In this document: piece by piece, positions 30,705 to 42,175 of the stretch
Layout: the number at the start of each line of letters is the position of its first letter
Position numbering within the stretch: the first letter of the stretch is position 1
Origin: Branchiostoma floridae
Taxonomy: Eukaryota; Chordata; Leptocardii; Amphioxiformes; Branchiostomatidae
DNA length: 64,000 nt
NCBI RefSeq assembly: GCF_000003815.2
Contig: NC_049982.1
Location: 21,677,594 to 21,741,593 of the forward strand
Direction of reading: 5' to 3'
Notes under the pieces: generated by a model
Told to the model about the DNA's origin: nothing
The model's input: the letters and a program-made list of their open reading frames with translations, nothing else
Databases searched by the model: none
Made by a program: the position numbers and the translations under genes

Positions 30705-30885
30705 CGCGGGGATTTAATTTCGCGGTAGCGGGAAAAGGGACTTTTTGCGTTGGTTTTAAGTTCGCGGTAGCTAGCGCCATGCACTGTAGTCTTACTGCCA
30801 TGGAAAAATGTTACGGTGGTTTTAAGTTCGCGGTGAAGGGGCCACCGCGAAAACCGCGAACATTAGACCACCGCGAAAGTTTCTG
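30705..30885. repeat. Repeat built from TTTAAGTTCGCGGT units
   Basis: The word TTTAAGTTCGCGGT or a close variant occurs four times in direct orientation (starting near 30707, 30714, 30752 and 30820), then as inverted CCGCGAA/CCGCGAAC copies at 30846-30881. A shorter relative (GGTTCGCAGTG through CCACCGCGA) lies at 46735-46785. It looks like a dispersed, internally repetitive element. The open frame through it is not a gene. Confidence 0.6.
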
Positions 30886-32615
30886 CATTTACAATACTAG
30901 TACGATAATGATGACCAGAGATGGTCAGTAGTAGACAAAAGTCTCCTGCTGAACTTAATTTATCAAACCTTCCAGAGTTCTTCCAGAGAAAGGTTAAGGG
31001 GGAATTAAAGCATCAGTGCATGGTGCTGGTTATTGCGTGTATCAGGATATTTAAGGGGGGTCATGAAGAACTTATAATTGCACAACAATTGTACACGGTA
31101 AATAAGAGTATGGCGATAGATGCAATACAAATAGAGGTATAGAATAAAACTTAACGTCCTAATTATTAAAACAACAAGGGCTAGCGTACGTCTTTGATAT
31201 AGTAAGCTTAGTATAGTTATGTAAGTTTAATGTAAAGGGTATACATTCAACTAGATTTCCCTGTAGTTTAAGGGGAAATACATGTATGAAGAAATACAAG
31301 GAAGTGCCTATATAGCTATGTCACCTGTGGCATTATCGCCGCGCAGTACACACGGGTAGCAGTCGGTGTAAGTCCACCGGTGAAAGTATGAAACGTGAAA
31401 GTTTGAGTCTTTATCTTTCAAACAATAAGCACACTAATATTGACGCCAATAAAATGTATAACTACAACCCTTCTAGAGGGATAAGTTACTTACGTACAGC
31501 TATGATCGCAATTCGCCTACTGCCATTCGCACCGTTTTACTTATAATTTGCCACCCCGGCTACCGTCTTCTCAGTAACTATCGCTTCTTACCTTGTGTCT
31601 TTAGTCTTGAGAAGTTAAGACAGGGACTAGACACCGTGAAGAACCATACACCTCAGGTGACTTATTATGTCAGCACTGCTTCTTGACCGTGTGTGTTGTT
31701 GTTATTGTTGTCCGGTTCCCCTGGCTTCGGTTCCAAATCAGCGACTCCCTGCGACAACTTTTGGAAATGTCAAACGTCACAGGGTGACTCTAAAGCACGC
31801 CGAGGTGAAAGGGGAGGGTGGCAGAGATCAGTGTACATACGCACCGTCGTTGACATTCGAATGGTTGAACAAACTTATTAACATTATCACATTCTGTATA
31901 GGAAATTGTATGAAAAAAGCATTGTATCATTTTCCCTGAAACCCATTTTACTGCTGATACTAGCTGGACAATTTTAGAAAATGAGGGCTCATAGCTTTTT
32001 ATTGATTTATGACATGTTGGGGATATTTTGGAGGAAAGGAACCATAAAACAGATGAAAGAAATACTCCCATATTTTCATATGACCGATCTTGCCAGTCGT
32101 CTTACGTCTGGAAGGAAGAGCACAGGAAATTCTAAGGAATCTTGCCTAGTACTTTCAAGACATTCTAGATCTAGGCTACTCCTTGTGATATGTGAAATCA
32201 TAAGCACTCTAGCTGGACACACATTGTGAATGGTAGGCGTTTTGGAGTGGAGGCCTCGGTAGAAAATCGAGTCTGCCAAACTTTCCGACATGTTGACCAG
32301 TGCCATCTGTAACGTCTGACAACCCGCCCGACCACATTCCAAAAAGAATCCATGCCATGTTGGTGTGCACATACATTAACTCAGCTGGACGTGGAAATTT
32401 GTACAAAAAGACCTCTTGACATTGTTTCTAACGGAGCATTAAAGTGTTAGATAACTATGATGTAGCACCTTGGGCACCATCAAACGTTTCATGCTCCGAA
32501 TGCGTTCGATTCCCGAAACCTTTTAGCAGAGGCCATCCCGTATAGACTTGACAACTTTAGCTGAGTACATTAGATCAGGACTAAAACTAGTATCAGAGCT
32601 TTGATTGCTTTATAC
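30886..32615. other. Intergenic sequence, no gene recognised
   Basis: Short frames only, with no splice-linked coding chain and no repeats that I recognise. Confidence 0.4.
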
Positions 32616-32840
32616 TAGCCTCTACCAGGCTCCCCAGGTCGCTGAAAAAATAGTAGAAATTGGCCAAACAGACAGAAAGCTCACAAGAGGAGTTGGTTGG
32701 TCGAGGAGTACAGTTTGCAACCTCAGGTTTGCAACCAACGCAAACTGTACTCCTCTGCCAACCAACTCCTCTGGTTTGTCTAGTTTGTCTGGCCAATTTC
32801 TACTATTTTTCCAGCGACCTGGGGAGCCTGGTAGAGGCTA
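32616..32840. mobile_element. Foldback (long inverted-repeat) MITE, 225 bp
   Basis: The left arm begins TAGCCTCTACCAGGCTCC and the right arm is its reverse complement, ending at 32840. The outer 50 bp or so match with about one mismatch, and similarity continues inward through GAGGAGTTGGTTGG and GAGTACAGTTTGC blocks almost to the centre near 32725. Nearly the whole element can form one long hairpin. The interior has no coding capacity. A degenerate relative lies at 39213-39384. Confidence 0.8.
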
Positions 32841-34120
32841 TAGCTTTATACATCTGTATGTAACGCATGCAATGTATGTGCACAACATGCACAGCATACC
32901 AGTATACAACATTTCCCTATTCACGGCCATAAGGAAATAAGCAGCAACAAACAAGGGTGCAACAATGTATTAGGGCAGTTTCCTTGTGTCTATCCACCAA
33001 CCTACAGTTTAACAAGACTCACTGGCTTTGAGGAAATTATAACCAGACTGGTAAACAAATCGCACGTACCTTGTACACAGTGTGATGGAATGGCACGCTC
33101 TAATTCTTACTGACAAACACTTTGTGATGTCTCAAACTGGAACTACGATGATGTCTAGTTTCTAGTGTGTTTCAGTCGGCTGACTTACCCCTAAGGCCAT
33201 CTACCATGTACCACTATATAGGTTAAAGGAAAGCTACTGCTATTTGGAGTGTGCTTAAAACCTTTTTTTTTTAAATCCGAATTCGTTTCATTGGTGTTGT
33301 ACGAGGGCAGGCACAAGTGAGTTAATCGTGAGCCAATGTGAAGTGATCGTGCTTGATCGATGTGATCGGCTGTCCGTGCATTACTTCAGCTTCACTGGTC
33401 CTAGGCTTGTAGGGTGGGCAACAAACCAGGATATGTCTACCTTCAGGCGATTATGTCTCTGGTTACTAGCCTTCTTAGAATAGAAGACTCTGCGAGTCAG
33501 GCTTTCTTGGGGCTTATAGTGTGTTTTATTTCTGATGACATATCATTTACTCAATTTCTTGTGGCGGGCTACAAGTAAAAAGCATATTGCTAGTCCCTTC
33601 CAAAAGCCCGAATCGTGAACTCTGCAAAGGAGGCCAGTTCCTCGTTCTATAAGCTAGACGACTCGTCCGATCGGTCCTCCTGATTTATGACAATGCTCGA
33701 ATGTAGACTGCCGAAGTAGGCACATGTTTTCTGTGGTTTGGAGTTGCCAGTACCTCACTGTACGTATAAATACAGATACAAATACAAAGGAAACGTTAGT
33801 ATTGTAATGAAATACAAAAGTGGCGTGCAAAATGTGTACTTATTATAGGTGATTAAAGAGATGAGATTTTACAATGAGTTTTAGTTTTCAGAATTTCATC
33901 TCAACAATGAGGTTTCATAAAACCTCGTTGATCTAAAATCATCAGATCCTGCTACATAAGGGAAATCGAAAGGTGCAAAACATTATACTAGTAATTGTTT
34001 TACCCTCCAGTAATGACAGATTTCCCCTTTGTTCCGGCTATGAATAACTAGCTATAGGTCGCAATTGGTAACAGAACTAGGACGTATACCGATTAATAGG
34101 ACTTACCCAACTCGTTTGTA
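32841..34120. other. Intergenic sequence, no gene recognised
   Basis: No exon chain. A small hairpin (AATGAGGTTT, CATA, AAACCTCGTT) sits near 33906-33930. Confidence 0.4.
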
Positions 34121-34290
34121 CCTCCGCCAGGGGTTATTTTTCGGGTCTGTGTGTTGATTTGTCCATCTGTTTTTTGTTTGTTTATTTGTTTGTTTGTATC
34201 TTTGTTTCTTTTTTTGCGAACAGCGCAACTCGAGAAGTTAATGGATGGATCCTTATGATGTTTGGTATTTGCAAACGAAATGATTAGAAT
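34121..34290 (+). repeat. Dispersed repeat with (TTTG)n core
   Basis: Order of words: CCTCCGCCAGGGGTTAT, a TTTG/TTTA tetranucleotide core, then CAACTCGAGAAGTTAATGG and TTTGGTAT. A second copy with the same order lies at 57996-58350 (CTCGCCGAGAAGGTTAT, GTGT core, AACTCAAGAAAAGTTGG, TTTGGTAT). It is a recurrent non-coding repeat of unknown class. Confidence 0.55.
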
Positions 34291-36343
34291 ATGGTCTCCT
34301 TACGGCTCTCTTATGTATTGCAGCAGGATTTTTTGTTTTTGATGTCTCGTGTTCTGGACATGCTGTAGGTAGATACATTGTTGCCCGTGGGTTTATCGAG
34401 ACGTAGTAAAGGGCTTTTTTAATGACCTGTGGCGGCAGGTTTTGTGTGAGACTTTCAAGGAGAAGAATCTAATTCAAGAAGGGGTTGAGCCTGTGTTTAC
34501 ACAATCTCTCGCTGGCTGGGGTTAATGACCCACTCCTAGGGCGACGGCAATATTGTTCCCAGAGCAACTATGTACGTTTTCAGGATATAAAAAAAACATG
34601 TGCCATAATTTGATAGAAATTGACAAACAGTTGTTACTATCTTATTGTGGTGTTATGGAGTAACTCAGTAAGTCAAAATGTCAAATTCGATAACTTGATG
34701 GGTCTCATCGTCTGCAGTAAAGGATTTCTCCGCAGGATGTCGCTTCTCAATCAGACTTGGAAGCTTTGACTACTCTTCGTAATAGTATTGATTTGATGCT
34801 TCAGTCTCGCCATTCTCAGCCATGAGTTTCGTCAATTTTGCGTTTTAAATAATTACTCGTATTTCCCAAGCTGTTCTTTAGAGCTAAATAGAATGGCTGA
34901 CGGCGGCTAAGAAAACGTAAAGAGTTTTTACAAGCAAGCCTGCAATCAATATCTTTTGAAGACTTCATAAAGTCTTTTCCAAGTTGACTACACAGAATGT
35001 GAAACATTCGTTAACTCCTTTCAAAATGACAAAAATCAGAAAACAATACCTTAAAGTAACATGTAGATTCCTAAGATGAAGTGCCTGTATCTATTAAGTG
35101 TTGTTTTCTGGTTGCATACGCTGCTGTAAATAAACATAGTCACATTTATAGCAGCAATGATGTTGTTGTTGTTACCTTTGACATCATTAGTGACGCACCC
35201 ACATGTGGTAGACGTACGAAAGGGGCGTGGCTTGGCCGAACTACGCGGCAAGCTTGGTCATTACGTACTACACATGCCTCCAGGCGACTTGCCAATCCGA
35301 GCCAACAATAGGTGTACTTAGGCGTGATTCTATACTGGTGTTCAGCAAGAGGAGAGACCACCGATCGAAGACAAATATAACGACAGATTTGGGCGAAAAG
35401 TATTCACAATGATAAAGATATGGACATTATTCTAATCAACCCAAGAGGAAGTCTTACCTTAATGCGCGGTGAATGTCTTTTAAAAGTTAAGATCGAAGTA
35501 CAGATTTTGTACTTTCGCCTACGTAATCAAGGGATTTTCCACTGTGTAGAGTGTTGACTACATATCAGACGGCTCTGTGACGGTGCCAAGCCTACAGATG
35601 TTAATTCAAAACTTCCTGTTTTGATTTCAAAAGAAGTTATCAACGTCCAAATATTGTGAACCAACCGTCAAGAAGACTTTCGAACGACATTAGTGACGTC
35701 ACACCCGGAAGTAGTAAAGCTATCGTCTAATTCTCGCGGAAAAGCGTACAGAACACAGAACAACAACTTGCGATCAGAAAAGTTGCTGTGCATGTGACAA
35801 AATAATTTTAAAACTAGCTAGGCAAACTGTTGGGAACCGATCCCAAAATAAAGACATGGCATCAGAGAATATAGCACATAAATAATTACATTATCAACAT
35901 TTACAAAGAAAGTTGTGGATAAACAAAGTATTTCGTGTAATCAAGGAAGGAGTACCAAAGCTTGCTTTACACGATGGTCAAATTTGGCCGAAAAGTTTCC
36001 ATTCGAACGCAGAGTATCGGGTTACCGGAACTCCCGCGCGGTCCCCGCGGAGGGCTGACGGTGACTGAAACATCTTCTAAAATATCGTGATAGTTTGAAA
36101 AACAACCTCTCGCACGTGCCTCGTCGATATTAAATGAAAACTGGCAGTGTGTACACTTCAAGTCTTACCGTGTACGTGTGCTACACAGTTTTGTCTCAAT
36201 GTCTTCTGAAATGTGCATAGTTGGTTGATTTAGAAAGGGTGTTCGGTGGGCCAAAAAAACAAATACCATATTTAGATTGGTCCTAAATTTGACTGAAAAT
36301 CCAAATCTTTTATTTCATATAGGTAATGATATTAAGATCAAAC
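34291..36343. other. Intergenic sequence with a CRE/ETS motif pair
   Basis: No coding exon is recognised. TGACGTCA at 35694-35701 followed by CCGGAAGT at 35705-35712 is a CRE plus ETS pair typical of TATA-less promoters. No transcript can be attached to it. Confidence 0.35.
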
Positions 36344-36491
36344 TTTCTGTCTTAGGGATTTTTCAACTTCTACTTAGAACTATTTTTACAGCCAATATAA
36401 GGTCGAAAAATTGTCATTTTTTCAAGTTTTCATACTCAAAGGCTCGTAATTCAAAATTACCTCCATGTTCCAAAAATCCCTAAGACACAAA
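36344..36491. mobile_element. Small inverted-repeat element (148 bp)
   Basis: The ends form a 20-bp inverted repeat with one mismatch, CTTTCTGTCTTAGGGATTTT (36344-) against its complement ending at 36491. The 16-bp core is perfect. The AT-rich interior is non-coding. I saw no clear target-site duplication. It could be a short MITE or a stand-alone hairpin. Confidence 0.45.
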
Positions 36492-39212
36492 GCTGGAGAT
36501 ATTAGTTGTCGACAATTTAAGTCCTGAAAGAGTTGATTTGCACGCGTTTTGCAAGCGATTTAAATACCATGTTTGGTCCTATGTCGAGTCGCACTGATAG
36601 TGACATAGAGTAATTGATACCGCCGTAAACAAGTGTTGTAACATTCAAGGTCACCAATAATGACGCCAGCAGCTTTGTTACATGTCACATGTTCCAAACT
36701 AAGCGGCAGCAAAACTAAGCTTGCCAAATAACGGTTTATATTTGTGAAAATGTTTGTTATTCTTCTGACGCACGGCACCCGGGAAAATGAGGGTGTTTTC
36801 TGCGTGTTTACTGTAACAACCTGCGGGTGACCTCGGATGACCCCAAATAGAACGCCCGTTCTGTTCGATCACGCCAGCGTTCTGTTCGATGGAACATGAT
36901 TCGTGTTCTAAATCCCCACATAGAAGTCTGGAAATTTTGGGGCCAAAATTTACCATCGTGTTAGAACATTCTATTTCTTAGTAAAGTGATTATGTCAGAT
37001 AAAGGTACGGTAAAGTAATGGATTCATGCAACTTTTTCTATTTTCTTGATGATGTCTACTTAAGCCCCCAATGTCACAATTCTGTTTTTCTTACCCAGTG
37101 CATTGTGCGTTTTATTGTTTGATATGTTTGCGTTTCTCTTACGAACCGGCTGTATATGTAGTAGTGGATTTCCCCTTTGTTAAGGATGGTTTAAAGGGCC
37201 TCACTTCCTTGTGACCTCAAGGTACTTCCTTACTTCTGGGAACCGTTCCCCGCACCTTTCGTCTCAAGGTGCGAGCATGACGTTTAATAAGAAGAAAATC
37301 TCGTCATCTTCCCAAGTATCGTAACATCCTGGTCAGTAGTAATCAACTTATGGAGCGGGAATTTCCAAAGCAATGCTGGTAATCTCTGCTTCTCTTATAT
37401 ATCAGATCAGTAAATCCTCACTCTTAGTGAGCATAGCTTGTCTCAATCTTGATGTCAGACTTGCTACTTATTGCTGAGCGACCCTACAGCTACCAAACGT
37501 GGCATTTATGTGTTGCCCTTGGTTTCATAATTGGAATATGATGCAAGTTATAAAAGTCTATTTGAAAAGACAATAAACACACGAAACGCCAGAAACTTAA
37601 ACTGTGAAATTCCTTGAGCGATCCGCCAAATCTCGGCCGCTCAGCGAAGTGGCCTCAGGTCTCGTTACGTATACGTGGTGGCTATCGAGTAAGTAGCTAG
37701 TTCAGAGCCTAAAAGTGAAGTGGTCTCTTGGCATTAGCCCTTGTACTGAGCAAACTAATTCCTAGAACACGTGTGTTTGTGTGGTACCGTACAACATGGT
37801 CATATTGTGAGGACACACAATGCTTTGATCACCATGATTTTTTCCTTCCTCGCTCCTTTCCTTTTGTCTTTCCTGGGAAATCGACCAAAACTTCCCAACC
37901 AGAATTTTCTTCATAATCTTATCTGTATCCTCCATTGTTTTATTTGAAATGCCAAAATTAATCAGAACAAAGTCGAACATATGATGAGATGTATACAATG
38001 TTAACCACTTGTTAAATACTCAAGGCAATTTGCAATGTAGATTTGTTTCCCCTCGCGCTATTTTTGTCATCTTTTTAAACTTCCATAAAAAGTTTTCTTC
38101 CGTTACTGTTTGTTCTGAAACGACACCGATTGCTATCTGTCCTTTATCTAATTCGTACACTTTCCCCCTAGCCCTGTGACGGAATCGATCCAAGAATAGA
38201 CCGGCTAAACCGAACGTAAACGAAACGTCGTTCTCGCGGAAGAAACCCGCAGGAGTTTAGCTTAGCGCATACACACGCACGGATAAGGTCTTCTGATACA
38301 TGTACTTCCGGGTTTCTAAGCTCCTGTGACGTCACGAAGCTACGAGAAGGAAACTGGATGCGGAAGTTTCGCCAAGATTTCAGGAGACAGTACGAAAGTT
38401 AAGATCTATTTCGTCGATATCTTAAATGGTGTTCTTTAAAGGTTTACTTGTGAGTTACACAACTTCCGGAAATTATACTCAAATCACAGCTTTTAGTTTA
38501 TGGAAACTCCACTGCCCACGGCTATACAAGTCTGTATATTGAGAACTTATGTCGACGACTACCTAATACGTTCAGTATCTTTCTGATTCGTCGTAATCGT
38601 TAAAAGACATGGTAAATTTCTGAGAATGCGTGTATGGTAGAAAAAATTACTTTGTAGATATGGAGAATGCCTTTGACCCTGTTATTTGCCCATATTAGAA
38701 CGAGGAAATTCCGTTCCTACAAGCACGTAAGTTACTTAACAGCAACAAAAAAAGAAAACAATAAAGTAAAGGATAAACAACATCTTGTGCTATGAAAGTA
38801 GCATTTTATATAAATGAAAGCGGAAACAATGTTACCCTAGCTAATTTAATAGGTCAACATAATACAACACAGTCCATAAAACCAATATGTACAATAAACA
38901 TCATCGGTATACATTCAACGCGTTTGATTACAAAGTCATGGCAACTTCAGCAACATTTGGCAAAAATATGGGGAACTTATGAACATACATACTTATGAAC
39001 GTTTCCTTCCAGGAGAATAAAATGAACAAAATATTATTACAGTGTGGATAGTAATGTAAGACGATGATGAAGTAAATCCATGATTTCTCATTGATGCGCC
39101 GGATTCTTAGTTTTCCCTACTTGAACTTTTCTACGTCATAGCGAGGAGGCAGGCCACCGTGGGCAGTGCGTGGGTCTACAACAACAACAACACGGTGTTG
39201 GTTAATCCAATC
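36492..39212. other. Intergenic sequence with a second ETS/CRE motif pair
   Basis: ACTTCCGG at 38304-38311 and TGACGTCA at 38327-38334 form a mirror arrangement of the pair at 35.7 kb. No coding exon is seen. Confidence 0.35.
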
Positions 39213-39384
39213 TAGCCTCCACCAGGCTTTCATTCGGGGGTGCGGGGATCGTAGAATTCGGAAAAAAAATCGGGAAATTGGCCAGAGGAGTCAGTCCACA
39301 CTTAGGTTCATGTTTCCCTCGCGGTCAACCAACTCCCCTGGTACCAAAACTCCCCTGGCAAATTTTTCTCCCTATAATAGCCAG
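39213..39384. mobile_element. Degenerate relative of the 32.6-kb foldback element
   Basis: It begins TAGCCTCCACCAGGCT, shares AATTGGCCAGAGGAGT and CAACCAACTCCCCTGG blocks with the element at 32616-32840, and its second half is a diverged inverted copy of its first. The arms now match poorly, so it is an older copy. Confidence 0.55.
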
Positions 39385-41429
39385 CGTACGTAGTCATTCT
39401 GTTGGAGACTAAATTGAATCAAGATGGAACCTTTTATGACCATGACTTTGCAATAGACCGTTATAATCATTCAAACTCACAGCTTTTAAGACAATTTGAT
39501 ATTCCTAACGTTCATGTATTAGAAACAGGTGTGAGCTAATAAACAAGTACATTACGAGTAGTTTAAATTAATGATAAAATGCGGTTTATATATCCACTCA
39601 TTGGTTTGATGTATGAGTTTCATAGCGTTGGTCAGAAGTCGGGCGGCACATTTGGAGATAACCTACCAGTTAGAGGGACATAATTATCAGTACATTTTCT
39701 TGCCATGTCGCTTTAATTTTACCGATGCGTCATAGATATCTTGCTCACAGATAACTATATAATGTAAAATTCCAAGGATTTGTTTACTATCCCGGACAAT
39801 GAATCAGTTATGAGGACGCCTCTTTGTCGAGTCAAAAATGACTCAACTGTCTAGTAGGTCGGGCTAAATCCAATTAAACACCATCAGGTCGCACCGAGCA
39901 TGACTAACGCATCCTTCATGTAAATTATCTACCGTCGTGCGTAGGAAAGCAGTAGCTATCAGTACATAGAGTATGTACATAATGTAATGATAACATATTA
40001 ATTCATGATAGTTCATTCTACTCATTACAAATAACACAGCTTGGTGTGATGCGTTTATTGTTATTTTCAACCTACATGTGTGGCTTTACAGTTTATACAT
40101 GCTTAAGATCTTGTCAGAATCTTGACGCATTCAAAAAGAAGCCATGTCTATGATTACATCGAAACAAGACTTCCATGATGATAAGCTGAAGTTATATTGT
40201 GAGTTTATCAACGTGTTTTTGTATATTGTCAGTGAATATTTATCTTCAAATAGTGATACAGACTTTGAACATGTTATGTACTGTATTTACAAAAAGATAC
40301 GCAGTTGTTGTTTTTCCCACCAACTTCTGACCGATCAATCGAACTTTAATATCATTATATACTCCACCCTTTGCCATACACCGAAAGCCGAGCAACTATT
40401 TTTCTTAAATAATATAGTACACTACCTACTGCCAGGTATGACAGAAATAACATATAGATGAATGTGCAAGAACGTGTATGGTGCGTAATAATGTATCAAT
40501 GTGAACAAGTCACAGGTATTCCCATTGTGACGTGGTAGTGGTCTATAGTTACATAACCGGGTGTTATTGCGGACGCACAAAACACGTACTGCACGTCTTC
40601 TGCAGGGTCATGTCCGGTCACTCAACTCATCTGCATATTTCATCACGCAGGTGTGAATCAAATTAGAGAAGTGAACAAGAACGGTTTGGAAAATTCTGAT
40701 GATTATCTATAAGTTATATGTGATCATAAAATAAAATAAAAACAAGTGGTTATTTACACTGTCTGCGATGTCTTTTCTCGTGAGATAACCTCAATATCGC
40801 ATGTCTCGATTGAAGCCTTGACCAACTGATATGAGGAAAAGTCAAAACCTTACATTTCATATGGAAAGACGACTTCACGTTGAGTTAATGACAATTTTTT
40901 CCCGTAAGAAAAAGATATTTTTTTGAAACGCGTACACATACACACCGGTACCCAGACACACAACAACCGCAACACGAGTACGATTTTACAATGAGTCTAC
41001 AATGTACTGTGTGTCCTTCTTGGAATCAAAACGCTTGAAACTTTGAAAACAAAACATCCAGATTCAGCAGCTAGAAATATCAATAGAAACTGCATTTTGA
41101 TCTTGGGTTCAAGGACAACAACGGGTAGATTTTTCTTCAAGATTCTGGAAAACCAAACGGAGATCCGGCTAAAACCGGACCTGGAAGTGATATCTGCCAG
41201 TTACATATCCCGGCCTATACCGGTTCACTATACCACACCTTACGTACTTGCTGTTTTCAACAACTTACAGTGGCTATTTTTCTTTAAAAACGGGGATTTC
41301 TTCTGATTAAGGCTCTAATTAGTGTGGCTTTGCCGCTATTAACTGAGCGGGGCCTGCCCAGAGTATTGACAACTACTCACGTAGTAAACCACGTCATTGG
41401 AAAGTCCAACCTAGCGGCTATTTTAGGAA
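39385..41429. other. Intergenic sequence upstream of the UBAN pair
   Basis: No convincing gene. GGGGATTTCT at 41292-41301 is one base off the kB consensus and lies about 210 bp upstream of the predicted start of copy A. Confidence 0.35.
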
Positions 41430-41505
41430 TGACGTCACCATCAGCCAATGGGGCGCTACCTGGGGACTCACATATAAAAGGCGCGAGTCAACCGGGCCAA
41501 GGATC
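41430..41505 (+). promoter_or_regulatory. Core promoter of UBAN gene copy A (CRE, CCAAT, TATA)
   Basis: A full CRE (TGACGTCA, 41430-41437), a CCAAT box (41445-41449) and a TATAAAAG box (41473-41480) stand in canonical order and spacing. Transcription would start near 41505. The first ATG downstream is at 41592, and a strong donor (AG then GTAAGG) follows at 41692/41693. This fits a signal-responsive TATA promoter; activity is inferred. Confidence 0.65.
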
Positions 41506-41591
41506 ACATTCGCGTATAGAAACACTGAAAAGTCCCTCGACAAACTCAGAGATTACGTTCTTTTGACTGTATAAGGATATATATTACGTCG

Positions 41592-41692
41592 ATGTGCCTT
41601 TGTAACGGAGTGAACTGCAAGGGAACGGACTGCAAGCGGACTAAAGAAGCGGCCGAAAACGCTCGCACCACCAAGAAACTACAACCACATAG
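41592..41692 (+). other. Upstream exon of copy A: 5' UTR or Cys-rich N-terminal extension
   Basis: The first ATG after the TATA box opens a frame (MCLCNGVNCKGTDCKRTKEA and on) that contains four cysteines and several lysines. It stays open to the donor at 41692, and after splicing to 42166 continues in frame (Ser-Asp-Ser-Arg) into the conserved start Met at 42176. This ATG has a weak context (T at -3), whereas the ATG at 42176 has A at -3 and G at +4. Leaky scanning could give two isoforms of 584 and 547 residues, or the stretch may be only 5' UTR. Confidence 0.5.
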
Positions 41693-42175
41693 GTAAGGCT
41701 AAAGAGTTTCAGTGTCTCTGGATAGAGCCAAACTCTCTTTAACTATTAGGAGTTAAGATGGTAAATGGCATGAAAATTTTGTTTTAGAATTGAGTATATC
41801 ACTATACCCCTAACGTTATAATGCCCATATGCTTGGGTCCGTTTTATGATAGGATTTCCATTATGAGTCAGACAGTATACTAGACGCTAACAATGTCTCT
41901 CTTAGTTGAGTCACTTGAATGAAATCACATATTTTTACTCATAGCTTGCTCATAGGCATAGTCACACATTTTAACTAGATTAACGTATCAATTATGCCTG
42001 GTTTTATCTTGTATATCTACATAATTGAGCATATTCATGTTTGCCACGAAATAATGACTAGTGAAATGCATGTTCTAGAATGTTCTTTTTGTTGGTATTG
42101 TTCCGTAGGATTTGTTTGCTGTCAGTAGTGTCATAATTCACATTGTAAAACATTTTATTTCTCAGTGACTCGAGA

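Noticed and set aside
40144-40461. 105-codon AT-rich plus-strand frame
   Set aside because: Mildly protein-like, but has no domain, no neighbours and base composition equal to the flanking non-coding DNA.
41324-41566. 80-codon frame across the copy A promoter
   Set aside because: It spans the CRE, CCAAT and TATA motifs and lacks any domain.
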